DNA of 6,711 nucleotides from Sedimentisphaerales bacterium (GCA_016932145.1 JAFGDI010000133.1:1-6711), one strand, 5' to 3'; shown: positions 1-6,687, numbered from the stretch's first letter. Notes: generated by a model from the sequence alone, not told the origin. Translations and numbers: made by a program.

Positions 1-108
1 AAGATTTGCCCCAATCGTATGGATGCCTCAATGCCGTTCATTCGAGTCAGAGATAATTTAAACTTGACATTGAGTTCTTCATAGGTGATTGAATCTTTTT
101 ATTCTTTA
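1..108. other. Left edge, possible end of a truncated gene (strand undecided)
   Basis: Two frames are open to the window edge and exclude each other. On the plus strand, 27 codons run from position 1 to a TAG at 82-84, ending RDNLNLTLSSS. This would be the 3' end of a gene convergent with the phospholipase gene. On the minus strand, 32 codons are open from 97 to 1 (containing YEELNVKFKLSLTRMNG), with an in-frame TAA just upstream and the first ATG only at 41-39. No Shine-Dalgarno sequence precedes that ATG. Neither peptide matches a family I recognise, so no function is given. The hairpin at 109-195 just downstream would suit the plus-strand reading, as a gene-end element. Confidence 0.2.
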
Positions 109-195
109 ATATCTTTGCGTCCTTGCGACCTGGCGTCTTTGCGTTTAAATATTTGTTTATGTTTTTAACGCAAAGACGCCAGGACGCGAAGATAT
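109..195. repeat. Long imperfect inverted repeat made of 8-nt units
   Basis: The left arm (109-145) and right arm (167-195) are reverse complements around an AT-rich loop (146-166). The inner 17 bp (129-145 against 167-183) pair perfectly. The outer 12 bp (109-120 against 184-195) pair with one T/G wobble. Positions 121-128 form an 8-nt bulge in the left arm. Both arms are built of 8-nt units related to YTTGCGWC: four units at 114-145, and three complementary units at 167-190. The bulge therefore equals exactly one extra unit. Repeats of the type TTTGCGTCCTTGCG are familiar to me from spacers of many environmental bacterial genomes. It could act as a 3' mRNA hairpin or be a non-autonomous repeat; no transposase is visible. 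Confidence 0.85.
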
Positions 196-257
196 GGTTT
201 CGTTTGCTGGCTATGGACCGATAATTTATTTTATTTTCATCGCCAACCAAATTTCCT

Positions 258-286
258 AAGTCTCGCCCGCGTGAGCGTAAGGACCG
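258..286. repeat. Direct repeat copy 1 (25 nt perfect within 29 nt)
   Basis: Positions 262-286 are identical to 406-430. Including the preceding AAG and one variable base, the match covers 29 nt with one mismatch. Within each copy CTCGC and GTGAG can form a small 5-bp hairpin (one G-T pair) around CCGC. The copy ends in the short unit GTAAGGAC (277-284), which recurs at 297-304, 421-428 and 430-437. This is a spacer repeat of REP-like character. No coding role is supported. Confidence 0.85.
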
Positions 287-312
287 CCCGGGATGCGTAA
301 GGACTAAGGTAT

Positions 313-373
313 TCGCTGCGCTCATGCTTAGAGAACCGGCTAAAGCCCGGGACTCTTAAGGCTCGCTGCGCTC
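313..373. repeat. Short GC-rich repeats and hairpin between the two direct repeats
   Basis: The 11-mer TCGCTGCGCTC occurs at 313-323 and again at 363-373. Between them, 336-350 reads CCGGCTAAAGCCCGG, a hairpin with a TAAA loop and one unpaired C. It resembles the CCGGGCTAAAGCCCGG palindromes scattered through spacers of various bacteria. Together with the flanking 25-nt direct repeats this makes a repeat mosaic rather than a gene. Confidence 0.6.
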
Positions 374-401
374 GCGGTACTATCTCCCCATATGCCACGG
401 C

Positions 402-437
402 AAGACTCGCCCGCGTGAGCGTAAGGACCGTAAGGAC
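402..437. repeat. Direct repeat copy 2 with an extra GTAAGGAC unit, abutting a stop codon
   Basis: Positions 406-430 repeat 262-286 exactly; the copy starts at 402. It continues with an additional GTAAGGAC unit at 430-437, so this unit is present in tandem (421-428 and 430-437). The repeat runs directly into the TAG stop (440-438) of the minus-strand phospholipase gene, leaving no spacer. It would be transcribed as the first bases of that gene's 3' untranslated region. Confidence 0.85.
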
Positions 438-3400
438 CTAGTTGAAGCAATCTGGATAGCGGCCGCAGTTGAGCCAGTTTTCGATCAGTATCTGGAGGTC
501 TGATACATCTATGCGGCAATCCTTATTGAAATCGTATAGCTCAGAAGGTTTCTGGCTGGTCAGGCACACTTCTTCGCCGGTTATATTGAAATAAGCGGCG
601 GCTGCTTCCAGTTCGCTTAGCGGGTAATTATATAGTTTCAGTTCATCTAAAGAGCAGGTGGAATAATTACTGCCGGTATTTAATCTGCCTAATGTCAGAT
701 TGGCGGGTGAATCTTTTATTCCGGTTGCGCCAATAGCGGTAGTTTCCAGTTCACCATCAATATAGATCTTCATTTCGCCGGTAAGGTAATCGCGTGTTGC
801 CAGACAATGATGCCATTGCCCATCATTAATATCACTTTGGGAGACAATGGTATTATCTGGATTGCCCGTGCCAAAGCCCAGCTTACTGCCGCTTATTACG
901 GTGCCAAAGTCGTTAGCCGAGCCTGCCATCTCGCCATCGATGAGCCCCTTGCCGTTCCACCAGCCGCCGGAGCCGCCGATATCAGTCGTTTTAATCCAGA
1001 ACTCTATACTGAAGCTGTTTTGTATCGACCGGCTGATAAGGGCATACTGGTCAATGCCGTTAAGTGTGATACTGTTATTGACTATGCCTGATGTATATGA
1101 CAGGGCGGCACCCGGGGCAGAACCGACAGCTCCCCAGGCAGAATCCAGGAGGTTGTTTTCAAATTTATACCAGGCGGTTAATTGCCTGACCTCCAGCAGG
1201 GCCAGTTGAGAATAAACACTTTCATTACTGCTATTGCTCACTTTGCAATAATAATAACCCTGATCGGCAGTCTGGATAGCATTCAGAGTGAGTGTCGCAC
1301 TGCCTGAGGAGATGAGTTCATCATCGCCGATCAGGTCATCATAAGAGAAATACCAGTTATAGCTCAGAGGTGAGCTGCTGGACGCGGTAACTGACATATT
1401 AAAGTTATCACCGACACTAACCAATCCGCCAACTGGCTGGCCGGTAATAGCGGCAGCGGAAGGCAGAGAGTTGAACGACCATACCGGCCCGAAGATGCTA
1501 TTAGCATTTACATTGGCAATAGTGCTTACATTTGCAGTTAAGTTGCTTTCTGCTCCCAGTCTGGCATTGACTATCTGCCATTTATACAGAGCATCGCGAT
1601 TGACTGCAATATTATTCATGGTTGTTGCGGCAACGGAACCCGGGTCATTAGTTGATCCGATATAATACAGAGTTGAGCCATTTGCCTGACTCATGAATAC
1701 ATATTGGTTAGAGATAAGATTTAAGGCGGTACTGCCGCCGGGCGTGAGTGCTGCCTTCCAGCTAAGGGTTACATTAGCGGTATTGCTCCCGGTGCCGGTC
1801 TGGCTTATGGCCGGATTGTGAGGGCCATAGCTATGCAGCAGCTCGCATATATCTAACGCTCCTTCGGAGAGCCGCACCTCATCTATAAAGCCCAGCCCTC
1901 TGTCGGTTTGGGCTCCGTTATAAAGCCCTCGGCCAACTGAGAAATTGCCTGCCTGCCAGCCGGTGCCGGAACCTGCTCCGGTAGATAATCTGGTATTAGT
2001 GCCGCTGACACTGGCATGGGCTATGAGCTGATAACCGGCGGTATTGCTATGATTTTTGAGATAAAGCGACATTACTTTGCCATCACTTATCGCAGCCAGA
2101 GAGTACCAGGGCACATTATTGCCGTTTGGATTGCTCGTCTGGTCATAAGAACTGATTATATTGGTAGCCGATACGGCTTCATGCCAGTTACCCGCTGAGT
2201 CGCAAAATTTGAAGGCAAGCCCGTTATTGGGTATTGCCTGTAAGTATAAAGCGGACAGGGCGGCATTGGAATTTGTCCCCTGACTATCGCGTCCGATATA
2301 GGTTCTGTGACCGCTGCCGGCGAACTTTATTGTTGCCTCCAGAGTGAATGCCTGCGGGTTCCAGCTTCGCATTGCCGCTGTGCCGGAGAACATACTGGGG
2401 GAATTGCCACTGTTACGGACGCTCATATTGTTGGTTTTAGTGGTTCGGGGCACAATGCTGTTTGCCACATTAGAAGAATAGATATATCCGCCGGTAGAGC
2501 CGGTTTGCCAGACGGCCAGACCGTTATTATTACCGCTGGCATCAGCTATATCGGCATAATAAGCACCGGCAGTACCGGTATGGGTAACATAGCTGCCCGA
2601 AGGCCCGGCTTCAAAACGCCAGTATGCCTTCGTTGAAGCGGCAGTAGTGACCATATTGGTCTGATAGATAAGTTGAGCGCGGGTAGCATTGACAAAATCC
2701 ATCATGAGCATACCGAACCGGCCCGAAGGATTCGAGTTGAAATATGTTTCCAGACGGGGGTTAACATAGTTTGATACGGTGGTTATGCTGGGTATGCCCA
2801 GAAAAGAGGTATAACCGCTGGTAAAATTAACATATAGTGTCCCGGCGGATCCGTTCTTGGCCTCATTGAGCATGTTATTGACATCGGTCCATTTTTCTGA
2901 GCCGCTGCCGTTACTATAATTATCCTGCACACGCATCGGAGCTATACCGCCAATAGAGAAGGTAGTGTCATCGCCCCAGCTTGTTGCCTCCAGACCGAGA
3001 TTTGACACACCGCCAAAGCGACGAAACAAGACGATCTTGCCGCGAACCTGCCCCAGAGCCGGTATTTTTGTGCCCATGTGCCATAACCCCGGGTTCTGAT
3101 TGACATAGCTATTGAATGTCTCGACAAAAGTACGGGTATTGTTAGAAGGATTATATTCTTCTTTTACTGACATGATTATCGTTTCTGAGGGATTGGCTGC
3201 CAGGAAGCTGCTACAGGCATTGAGTACATCGGTGAAGTTCATATTCTGATATACCTGGCCATGATGAATGGTAAAGGCATTGTCAATATGGCGGCACCTT
3301 ATGTCCAGGGCACGAACGCCGATGGCCAGTTGCTCAGCAATAGTGAGATTCTGGCATTTGGCCGTTCCTCCGATCGGCTCAAATCTGGCCCCGGAATCGT

Positions 3401-3524
3401 GGGTGCCGGGTATGGAGAGCTGTGACAGCAGGGAAATATCTTTTTGGGCAGCCATCCAGTTGTTCCCGGCGGCATAGAGTGAGCTGCAAACTAATAACAA
3501 TAGCGTAAAGTAAAACTTTCTCAT
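438..3524 (-). CDS. Secreted PI-PLC-like phospholipase C with LamG, Ig and dockerin-like EF-hand tail
   Basis: Protein of 1028 residues. Residues 1-18/19 are a Sec signal peptide (MRKF, a leucine stretch, then SLYAA); there is no lipobox. Residues about 20-292 match bacterial phosphatidylinositol-specific phospholipase C (Bacillus cereus type), which cleaves PI or GPI anchors to diacylglycerol and cyclic inositol phosphate. Visible motifs are IPGTHDSG (H42, D43), ALDIR (D74, R76), HHG (H88), MSVKEEY (K121), RRF (R168/169), QDNY (D201, Y203) and MMDFVN (D276), so catalytic and inositol-binding positions appear intact. Then follow a LamG-like domain (about 298-566), an Fn3-like stretch (570-688, ending GPVWSF), an Ig-like domain (692-779, W724, DQGYYYC) lacking the usual first cysteine, a second LamG-like domain (781-975) and one EF-hand loop (D998, N1000, D1002, D1006, D1009) with an NWLNC...DC tail. 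The enzyme core alone is about 300 residues; the rest is accessory. An in-frame TAA at 3554-3552 and a GAGGA Shine-Dalgarno support the start. The lipid or GPI substrate is inferred, not shown. Confidence 0.9.
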   Translation of the reverse strand: MRKFYFTLLLLVCSSLYAAGNNWMAAQKDISLLSQLSIPGTHDSGARFEPIGGTAKCQNLTIAEQLAIGVRALDIRCRHIDNAFTIHHGQVYQNMNFTDVLNACSSFLAANPSETIIMSVKEEYNPSNNTRTFVETFNSYVNQNPGLWHMGTKIPALGQVRGKIVLFRRFGGVSNLGLEATSWGDDTTFSIGGIAPMRVQDNYSNGSGSEKWTDVNNMLNEAKNGSAGTLYVNFTSGYTSFLGIPSITTVSNYVNPRLETYFNSNPSGRFGMLMMDFVNATRAQLIYQTNMVTTAASTKAYWRFEAGPSGSYVTHTGTAGAYYADIADASGNNNGLAVWQTGSTGGYIYSSNVANSIVPRTTKTNNMSVRNSGNSPSMFSGTAAMRSWNPQAFTLEATIKFAGSGHRTYIGRDSQGTNSNAALSALYLQAIPNNGLAFKFCDSAGNWHEAVSATNIISSYDQTSNPNGNNVPWYSLAAISDGKVMSLYLKNHSNTAGYQLIAHASVSGTNTRLSTGAGSGTGWQAGNFSVGRGLYNGAQTDRGLGFIDEVRLSEGALDICELLHSYGPHNPAISQTGTGSNTANVTLSWKAALTPGGSTALNLISNQYVFMSQANGSTLYYIGSTNDPGSVAATTMNNIAVNRDALYKWQIVNARLGAESNLTANVSTIANVNANSIFGPVWSFNSLPSAAAITGQPVGGLVSVGDNFNMSVTASSSSPLSYNWYFSYDDLIGDDELISSGSATLTLNAIQTADQGYYYCKVSNSSNESVYSQLALLEVRQLTAWYKFENNLLDSAWGAVGSAPGAALSYTSGIVNNSITLNGIDQYALISRSIQNSFSIEFWIKTTDIGGSGGWWNGKGLIDGEMAGSANDFGTVISGSKLGFGTGNPDNTIVSQSDINDGQWHHCLATRDYLTGEMKIYIDGELETTAIGATGIKDSPANLTLGRLNTGSNYSTCSLDELKLYNYPLSELEAAAAYFNITGEEVCLTSQKPSELYDFNKDCRIDVSDLQILIENWLNCGRYPDCFN

Positions 3525-3534
3525 TCTCGATCTT

Positions 3535-3539
3535 TCCTC
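3535..3539 (-). promoter_or_regulatory. Ribosome binding site of the phospholipase gene
   Basis: GAGGA on the minus strand lies 10 nt before the ATG at 3524-3522. It is the only good Shine-Dalgarno in this leader and supports the chosen start, which also gives a complete signal peptide. Confidence 0.7.
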
Positions 3540-3616
3540 ATAACATATTATTTATCAGCACTTTAACTGATTAAATGTTTATTCTCTTTGCAAATTAAAT
3601 ACCAGATTACTTTTTG

Positions 3617-3622
3617 ATTATA
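3617..3622 (-). promoter_or_regulatory. Candidate -10 element for the phospholipase gene
   Basis: A perfect TATAAT reads on the minus strand about 92 nt upstream of the ATG. The base two positions upstream is G, as in extended -10 promoters, but the T before it is missing. At 18-bp spacing the -35 position reads TGTAAC, a poor match to TTGACA. The resulting leader would be about 85 nt. The region is AT-rich, so chance occurrence is possible. Confidence 0.4.
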
Positions 3623-3867
3623 ACCTATTATCGGTAATAAGTTACACAAAAACTTGTTAAAAAAACTATCAAGAAGAGGGCCTGCCATTTCAGGTTATTT
3701 ATTATGTTAATCTGGCAAGTTTATAACAACTATCATGATTTTTACTGTTTTACAGCTCTTTCTAATAAACTCAGCGGTTTTTTTTGCCGAAACAAGTCAT
3801 GTGCCAGAGTTAAGGGCATAAGAAGTGAGAAGAAGTTTAGTGGAAGCGTGTATTAAAGTTCAAAAAC

Positions 3868-3873
3868 AGGAAG
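3868..3873 (+). promoter_or_regulatory. Ribosome binding site of the GT9-like gene
   Basis: AGGAAG lies 8 nt before the ATG at 3882. An in-frame TAA at 3876-3878, two codons upstream of the ATG, rules out any longer reading frame, so this site and start belong together. Confidence 0.75.
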
Positions 3874-3881
3874 TATAAAAC

Positions 3882-4964
3882 ATGCAGCGAAGTGAGTTTA
3901 CAGAAACAATAGCAAGTGATTGTGTACATTATCGTGGTGACGGTCCGTGTATTCCTCATCTGAAGTATGGCGCTACCTGCCGTTGTGACGCTTATGCGCC
4001 TGTAACTCGAAAGCTTTTATTCGTGCTGCTTTCTTCTCGCACCGATGTTATCCGGAGCAGTGTGATCTTGAGTCACATAAAGGGAAACGATCCGAATTGC
4101 CGGATCACTTGCGTAACTCACTGGCCTGAATTGCTGCCTTCATTTGTGAATGAGGCTATAAAGCCGGCTCAGACAGGCATATTAAGAATCCAGAACGATT
4201 ATTTTGATATGGCTGTTAATTTTGGGCTTGATGCAGATGGCTGTGCCCTGATGAGGACCGTTCAGGCCAGTAAGAGTTACGGTTTTACTATGAAAAAAGG
4301 GTCTGCCAGCCCACTGGATTCATCGGCTGAATCATTATGGCATAAAATGTTGTTCCCTGTGAAGAAACGCATAACTAACTATGCGAATTATAGTTACAGA
4401 CAAGCACTTGTGCGTGAGTTCTTCGACTTATGTCAGGTGGAATATCTCAGGCAGTTGCCTGTTATCGAGCTGCCGGGCATTCGGGCGGGAAATCCCGGAC
4501 AGGTGGCATTAGTTACCGGCAAAACGGGTAGCGATCCACTGGCAAGCAAGTTAGCTGATCTGTCACAGGCGATCAGTGCCAAAGCCTTATCGCCGGTAAC
4601 TATGGAAGTACCAGGCGATAACGATATCGATGGTGCTTATTCCATAAATGGCAATTATGTAAATGTACCCGAAAAATTGCCTCAGATCCTGGCTTCCAGC
4701 GAGGTAGTGCTTACCGATCAGATCTGGGTTGCCGAATTTGCCTGGGCGACCGGCAGGCGTATTGTCCTGCTCAATGGTAAGCCCGACAGTAGGTATTCAG
4801 ACAGTGACTATATAGGCAGAGGGCGGGTAATACCTGAAGATGCGGATATTAATACCCTGGCTTCTGTAGTTCTTGGTTTATCGATCGCCCACGATGATGA
4901 TTTCAGTGCAGGTAAACTCCTGGAAGATGTTAAGATAAACCATAGCTCCTCAATGCGGAAATAA
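3882..4964 (+). CDS. Glycosyltransferase family 9 (heptosyltransferase-like) protein, divergent
   Basis: A 360-residue protein without signal peptide or membrane segment, so probably cytosolic. Family 9 enzymes (WaaC/WaaF relatives) move heptose or related sugars from a nucleotide donor to lipopolysaccharide or other acceptors. The N-terminus carries the Cys/His/Arg motif of one family-9 subgroup: C14, H16, R18-G-D, C23, H26, C33, C35. Next is KLLFVLLSSRTDVIRSS, equal to the family's first strand and loop. D55 matches the catalytic Asp of the SSxGD motif, with T54 replacing G. Residues 107-136 (FDMAVNFGLDADGCAL...SYGF) match the subgroup pattern. In the C-terminal half, VLTDQIWVAEFAWATGRRIV aligns with the donor motif DTGxxHxAxAL. 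D279 is kept, but TG is QI and the His is E285. Length is normal for the family. The fold assignment is fairly secure; activity and donor are uncertain because of these changes. Confidence 0.75.
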   Translation: MQRSEFTETIASDCVHYRGDGPCIPHLKYGATCRCDAYAPVTRKLLFVLLSSRTDVIRSSVILSHIKGNDPNCRITCVTHWPELLPSFVNEAIKPAQTGILRIQNDYFDMAVNFGLDADGCALMRTVQASKSYGFTMKKGSASPLDSSAESLWHKMLFPVKKRITNYANYSYRQALVREFFDLCQVEYLRQLPVIELPGIRAGNPGQVALVTGKTGSDPLASKLADLSQAISAKALSPVTMEVPGDNDIDGAYSINGNYVNVPEKLPQILASSEVVLTDQIWVAEFAWATGRRIVLLNGKPDSRYSDSDYIGRGRVIPEDADINTLASVVLGLSIAHDDDFSAGKLLEDVKINHSSSMRK

Positions 4965-5054
4965 TACTGTAAAAGGGTGTTATTTCTTACTTATCTGGTT
5001 ATAGAACTTAAACTTAGGTTTTTCAGAATTGTTCTTTTATCAGTTTGGTTTTTC

Positions 5055-5063
5055 TGTTATAAT
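5055..5063 (+). promoter_or_regulatory. Extended -10 promoter candidate for the GH10-like gene
   Basis: TGTTATAAT matches the extended -10 consensus TGnTATAAT exactly. Promoters of this class can work without a good -35, and at 17-bp spacing the -35 position reads TTTTAT. Transcription would start near 5070 and leave a leader of about 68 nt before the ATG at 5138. It lies in the 173-bp gap after the GT9-like gene, so the downstream gene could be transcribed independently. Confidence 0.6.
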
Positions 5064-5137
5064 TCCTCCTCTGCTGAGAGTTTGGAAATGCTGTAGAATT
5101 ATTAACCTGATAATGCCCACCTTGAAACAGATTTGCA

Positions 5138-6622
5138 ATGTTATATAAAGTTTATCAAAAAGGAAAACCTGCCTCGGAGTTTGATCTCCCTTCAACCCTG
5201 TTTTTTGCTCAGGATGAAGTGCCGGTTCGTGCACAGATAAAGTTTGCTAATGGCGAGCTTATTGGCATAAGAAATAATACAGATGTAACTGTTGGTCTTT
5301 CCACGCTTTGGGATGTCGATAAAGCCGGGAAGCTCGTAATACAGACTACTCGTCTTCCTGAAAGGACAAAGCCATTTAATCTGGCAGTGGAGCTGGCACG
5401 CGGTAAGCTGCTCCGGCTCAATCAAAAGCGGGAAGAATGGCAGATGTGCAATCTGGCACTGACCGGCCAGCAGCACGATATGCTCGATTCTTCTCTGGAT
5501 AGTTTTATTGAGGCCTTATGCCATCTTGATGAACCCGAAGCGGCATCTGCTCTGGCGGGTAAGGCCCTGTCTCAGGCTGTAGAAGTTGGTGAGGCGATGG
5601 CACTTTCCCATGCTGAGATGTTCCTGGAGAAACGATTTGAAAGTCAGCGGCTGGGCAAACATGCTTTTGGCTGTACTATTGATATGGCCCAGTTCAATAA
5701 CAAAAAATATTTGGAATACATCAAGGATAATTTTAATTTCGTGACTATTCCGGTTAGCTGGCGTCAGATAGAACCCAAAGAGCAGGAACGCTGTTTTGGC
5801 GAGCTTGACAATTGGGTTAAGTGGTTATCTGATAATAAAATAGCAATTAAAGTTGGTCCGCTGGTGAGATTTTCTCCTACGGCAATTCCCGATTGGCTTT
5901 ATATCTGGGAAAATGATTTTGAACAAGTTCGGGACATGGCCTACGATTTTGTCGGTGCTATGGTAGAGCGTTATAACGGCAAAGTTCAGGCCTGGGAAGT
6001 ATGCAGCGGTCTTAATGCCGTTAATTCTTTCAATTTCAGCTTTGAACAATTGCTTGATATGACCCGCACGGTATCTATGGCAGCTAAAAGGGCGGCTTCC
6101 CGGGCACTTATTTTGGTTGAAGTTACTGAACCCTGGGGCGAATATTACAGTCGCAACCCCAGAACTATACCTCCCCATGTTTATCTTGACATGATATGTC
6201 AGGGGAGCATGGCTTTTGATGGTATTTCTGTGCGTATGGCCTTTGGCCGGGGCGGCGGCGGTATGCAATGCCGGGACTTACTGGAAATTTCATCAATGCT
6301 GGATAAACTGGGAATATATGGCAAGATAATCCATCTTACAGGAGTTCAGGTTCCCAGCCTGCCTGATTCGCGTGATAATAGTGAGGCGATGGGTGCCAGC
6401 GGCTACTGGCATGAACCCTGGAGTCTGGATATTCAAGCCCAATGGCTGGAGAATTTCTATAAAATTGCTCTGAGCAAGCCTTTTGTCGATACCATTACCT
6501 GGCAGGATCTGGCAGACAGGAAAGATGGTATTATATCCAATGGTGGTCTGACAAGCACGGAAATGCACCCTAAGCCAGCCTTTGACAAACTGGTTTATCT
6601 CAAACAGCTCTGGACCGTTTAG
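5138..6622 (+). CDS. GH10-like TIM-barrel protein, cytosolic, canonical catalytic Glu residues absent
   Basis: A 494-residue protein with no signal peptide, unlike secreted xylanases. Residues 1-110 look like a beta-sandwich module, 111-170 are helical, and 171-494 resemble a glycoside hydrolase family 10 barrel: FGCTIDMAQF, FVTIPVSWRQIEPKE (W208), GPLVRF and AWEVCSGLNA. In true GH10 xylanases the acid/base Glu sits in WDxxNE and the nucleophile in ITELD. Here those segments read WEVCSG (286-291) and KIIHLTGVQ (396-404), with no Glu at either catalytic position. EVTEPWGEYYSRNPRTIPP (328-346) and SSMLDKL (385-391) fit a planctomycete GH10-like group as I remember it. The role is unknown: carbohydrate binding, a different chemistry, or intracellular glycan turnover are all possible, and xylanase should not be assumed. 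An in-frame TGA at 5123-5125 leaves ATG 5138 as the first usable ATG. There is no clear Shine-Dalgarno before it. Confidence 0.8.
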   Translation: MLYKVYQKGKPASEFDLPSTLFFAQDEVPVRAQIKFANGELIGIRNNTDVTVGLSTLWDVDKAGKLVIQTTRLPERTKPFNLAVELARGKLLRLNQKREEWQMCNLALTGQQHDMLDSSLDSFIEALCHLDEPEAASALAGKALSQAVEVGEAMALSHAEMFLEKRFESQRLGKHAFGCTIDMAQFNNKKYLEYIKDNFNFVTIPVSWRQIEPKEQERCFGELDNWVKWLSDNKIAIKVGPLVRFSPTAIPDWLYIWENDFEQVRDMAYDFVGAMVERYNGKVQAWEVCSGLNAVNSFNFSFEQLLDMTRTVSMAAKRAASRALILVEVTEPWGEYYSRNPRTIPPHVYLDMICQGSMAFDGISVRMAFGRGGGGMQCRDLLEISSMLDKLGIYGKIIHLTGVQVPSLPDSRDNSEAMGASGYWHEPWSLDIQAQWLENFYKIALSKPFVDTITWQDLADRKDGIISNGGLTSTEMHPKPAFDKLVYLKQLWTV

Positions 6623-6659
6623 AATATAACTGATAAGTAACTGTTCACGAAAGAAGTAG

Positions 6660-6678
6660 CACAAGCGTCTCGCTTGTG
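6660..6678. terminator. Palindrome with perfect 8-bp stem, possible bidirectional terminator or repeat
   Basis: CACAAGCG (6660-6667) pairs perfectly with CGCTTGTG (6671-6678) around a TCT loop. It begins 37 nt after the GH10-like stop codon and is followed by AT-rich sequence without a true T-run, so intrinsic termination would be weak. GCACAAGCGTCTCGCTTGTG-like palindromes recur in spacers of many environmental bacterial genomes, so it may be a dispersed repeat that serves as a 3' hairpin. It would lie between two stop codons if the minus-strand gene end at 6688 is real. Confidence 0.6.
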
Positions 6679-6687
6679 ATTATTCAT

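Larger units (their letters stand above)
3525..3881. other. Divergent intergenic region between phospholipase and GT9-like genes
   Basis: This is 357 bp of AT-rich DNA with no supported gene. It carries the leaders of both flanking genes. A perfect TATAAT faces the phospholipase. On the plus strand, TATAAC at 3722-3727, about 155 nt before the GT9-like start, is a weak -10 candidate with only a poor TTATTA upstream. A run of eight T at 3778-3785 follows AGCGG but has no matching stem. CTTG (3653-3656) and CAAG (3670-3673) could form a 4-bp hairpin, which is within chance expectation. No clear operator is visible. Confidence 0.6.

Noticed and set aside
47..325. Minus-strand 92-codon reading frame
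   Set aside because: It runs through the long inverted repeat and the GC-rich repeat mosaic; its translation is that of the repeats, and no ribosome binding site or family match is seen.
258..430. Two direct repeats as a minimal CRISPR array
   Set aside because: Only two copies, a 115-nt interval containing other repeats, and no cas genes in the window.
807..2636. Several plus-strand reading frames opposite the phospholipase gene
   Set aside because: They are antisense shadows of a gene with clear domain motifs throughout; they have no recognisable motifs of their own.
3480..3524. Lipoprotein signal at C13 of the phospholipase
   Set aside because: The residue before the cysteine is Val and a lipobox needs Gly, Ala or Ser there; the AA-type cleavage site fits signal peptidase I.
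3778..3785. Run of eight T in the divergent spacer as a terminator
   Set aside because: No stem of useful length precedes it on the plus strand, and no gene ends upstream in that direction.
5825..6664. Minus-strand reading frames of 147 and 123 codons opposite the GH10-like gene
   Set aside because: Antisense shadows with no domain signature, while the plus strand encodes a coherent barrel protein.
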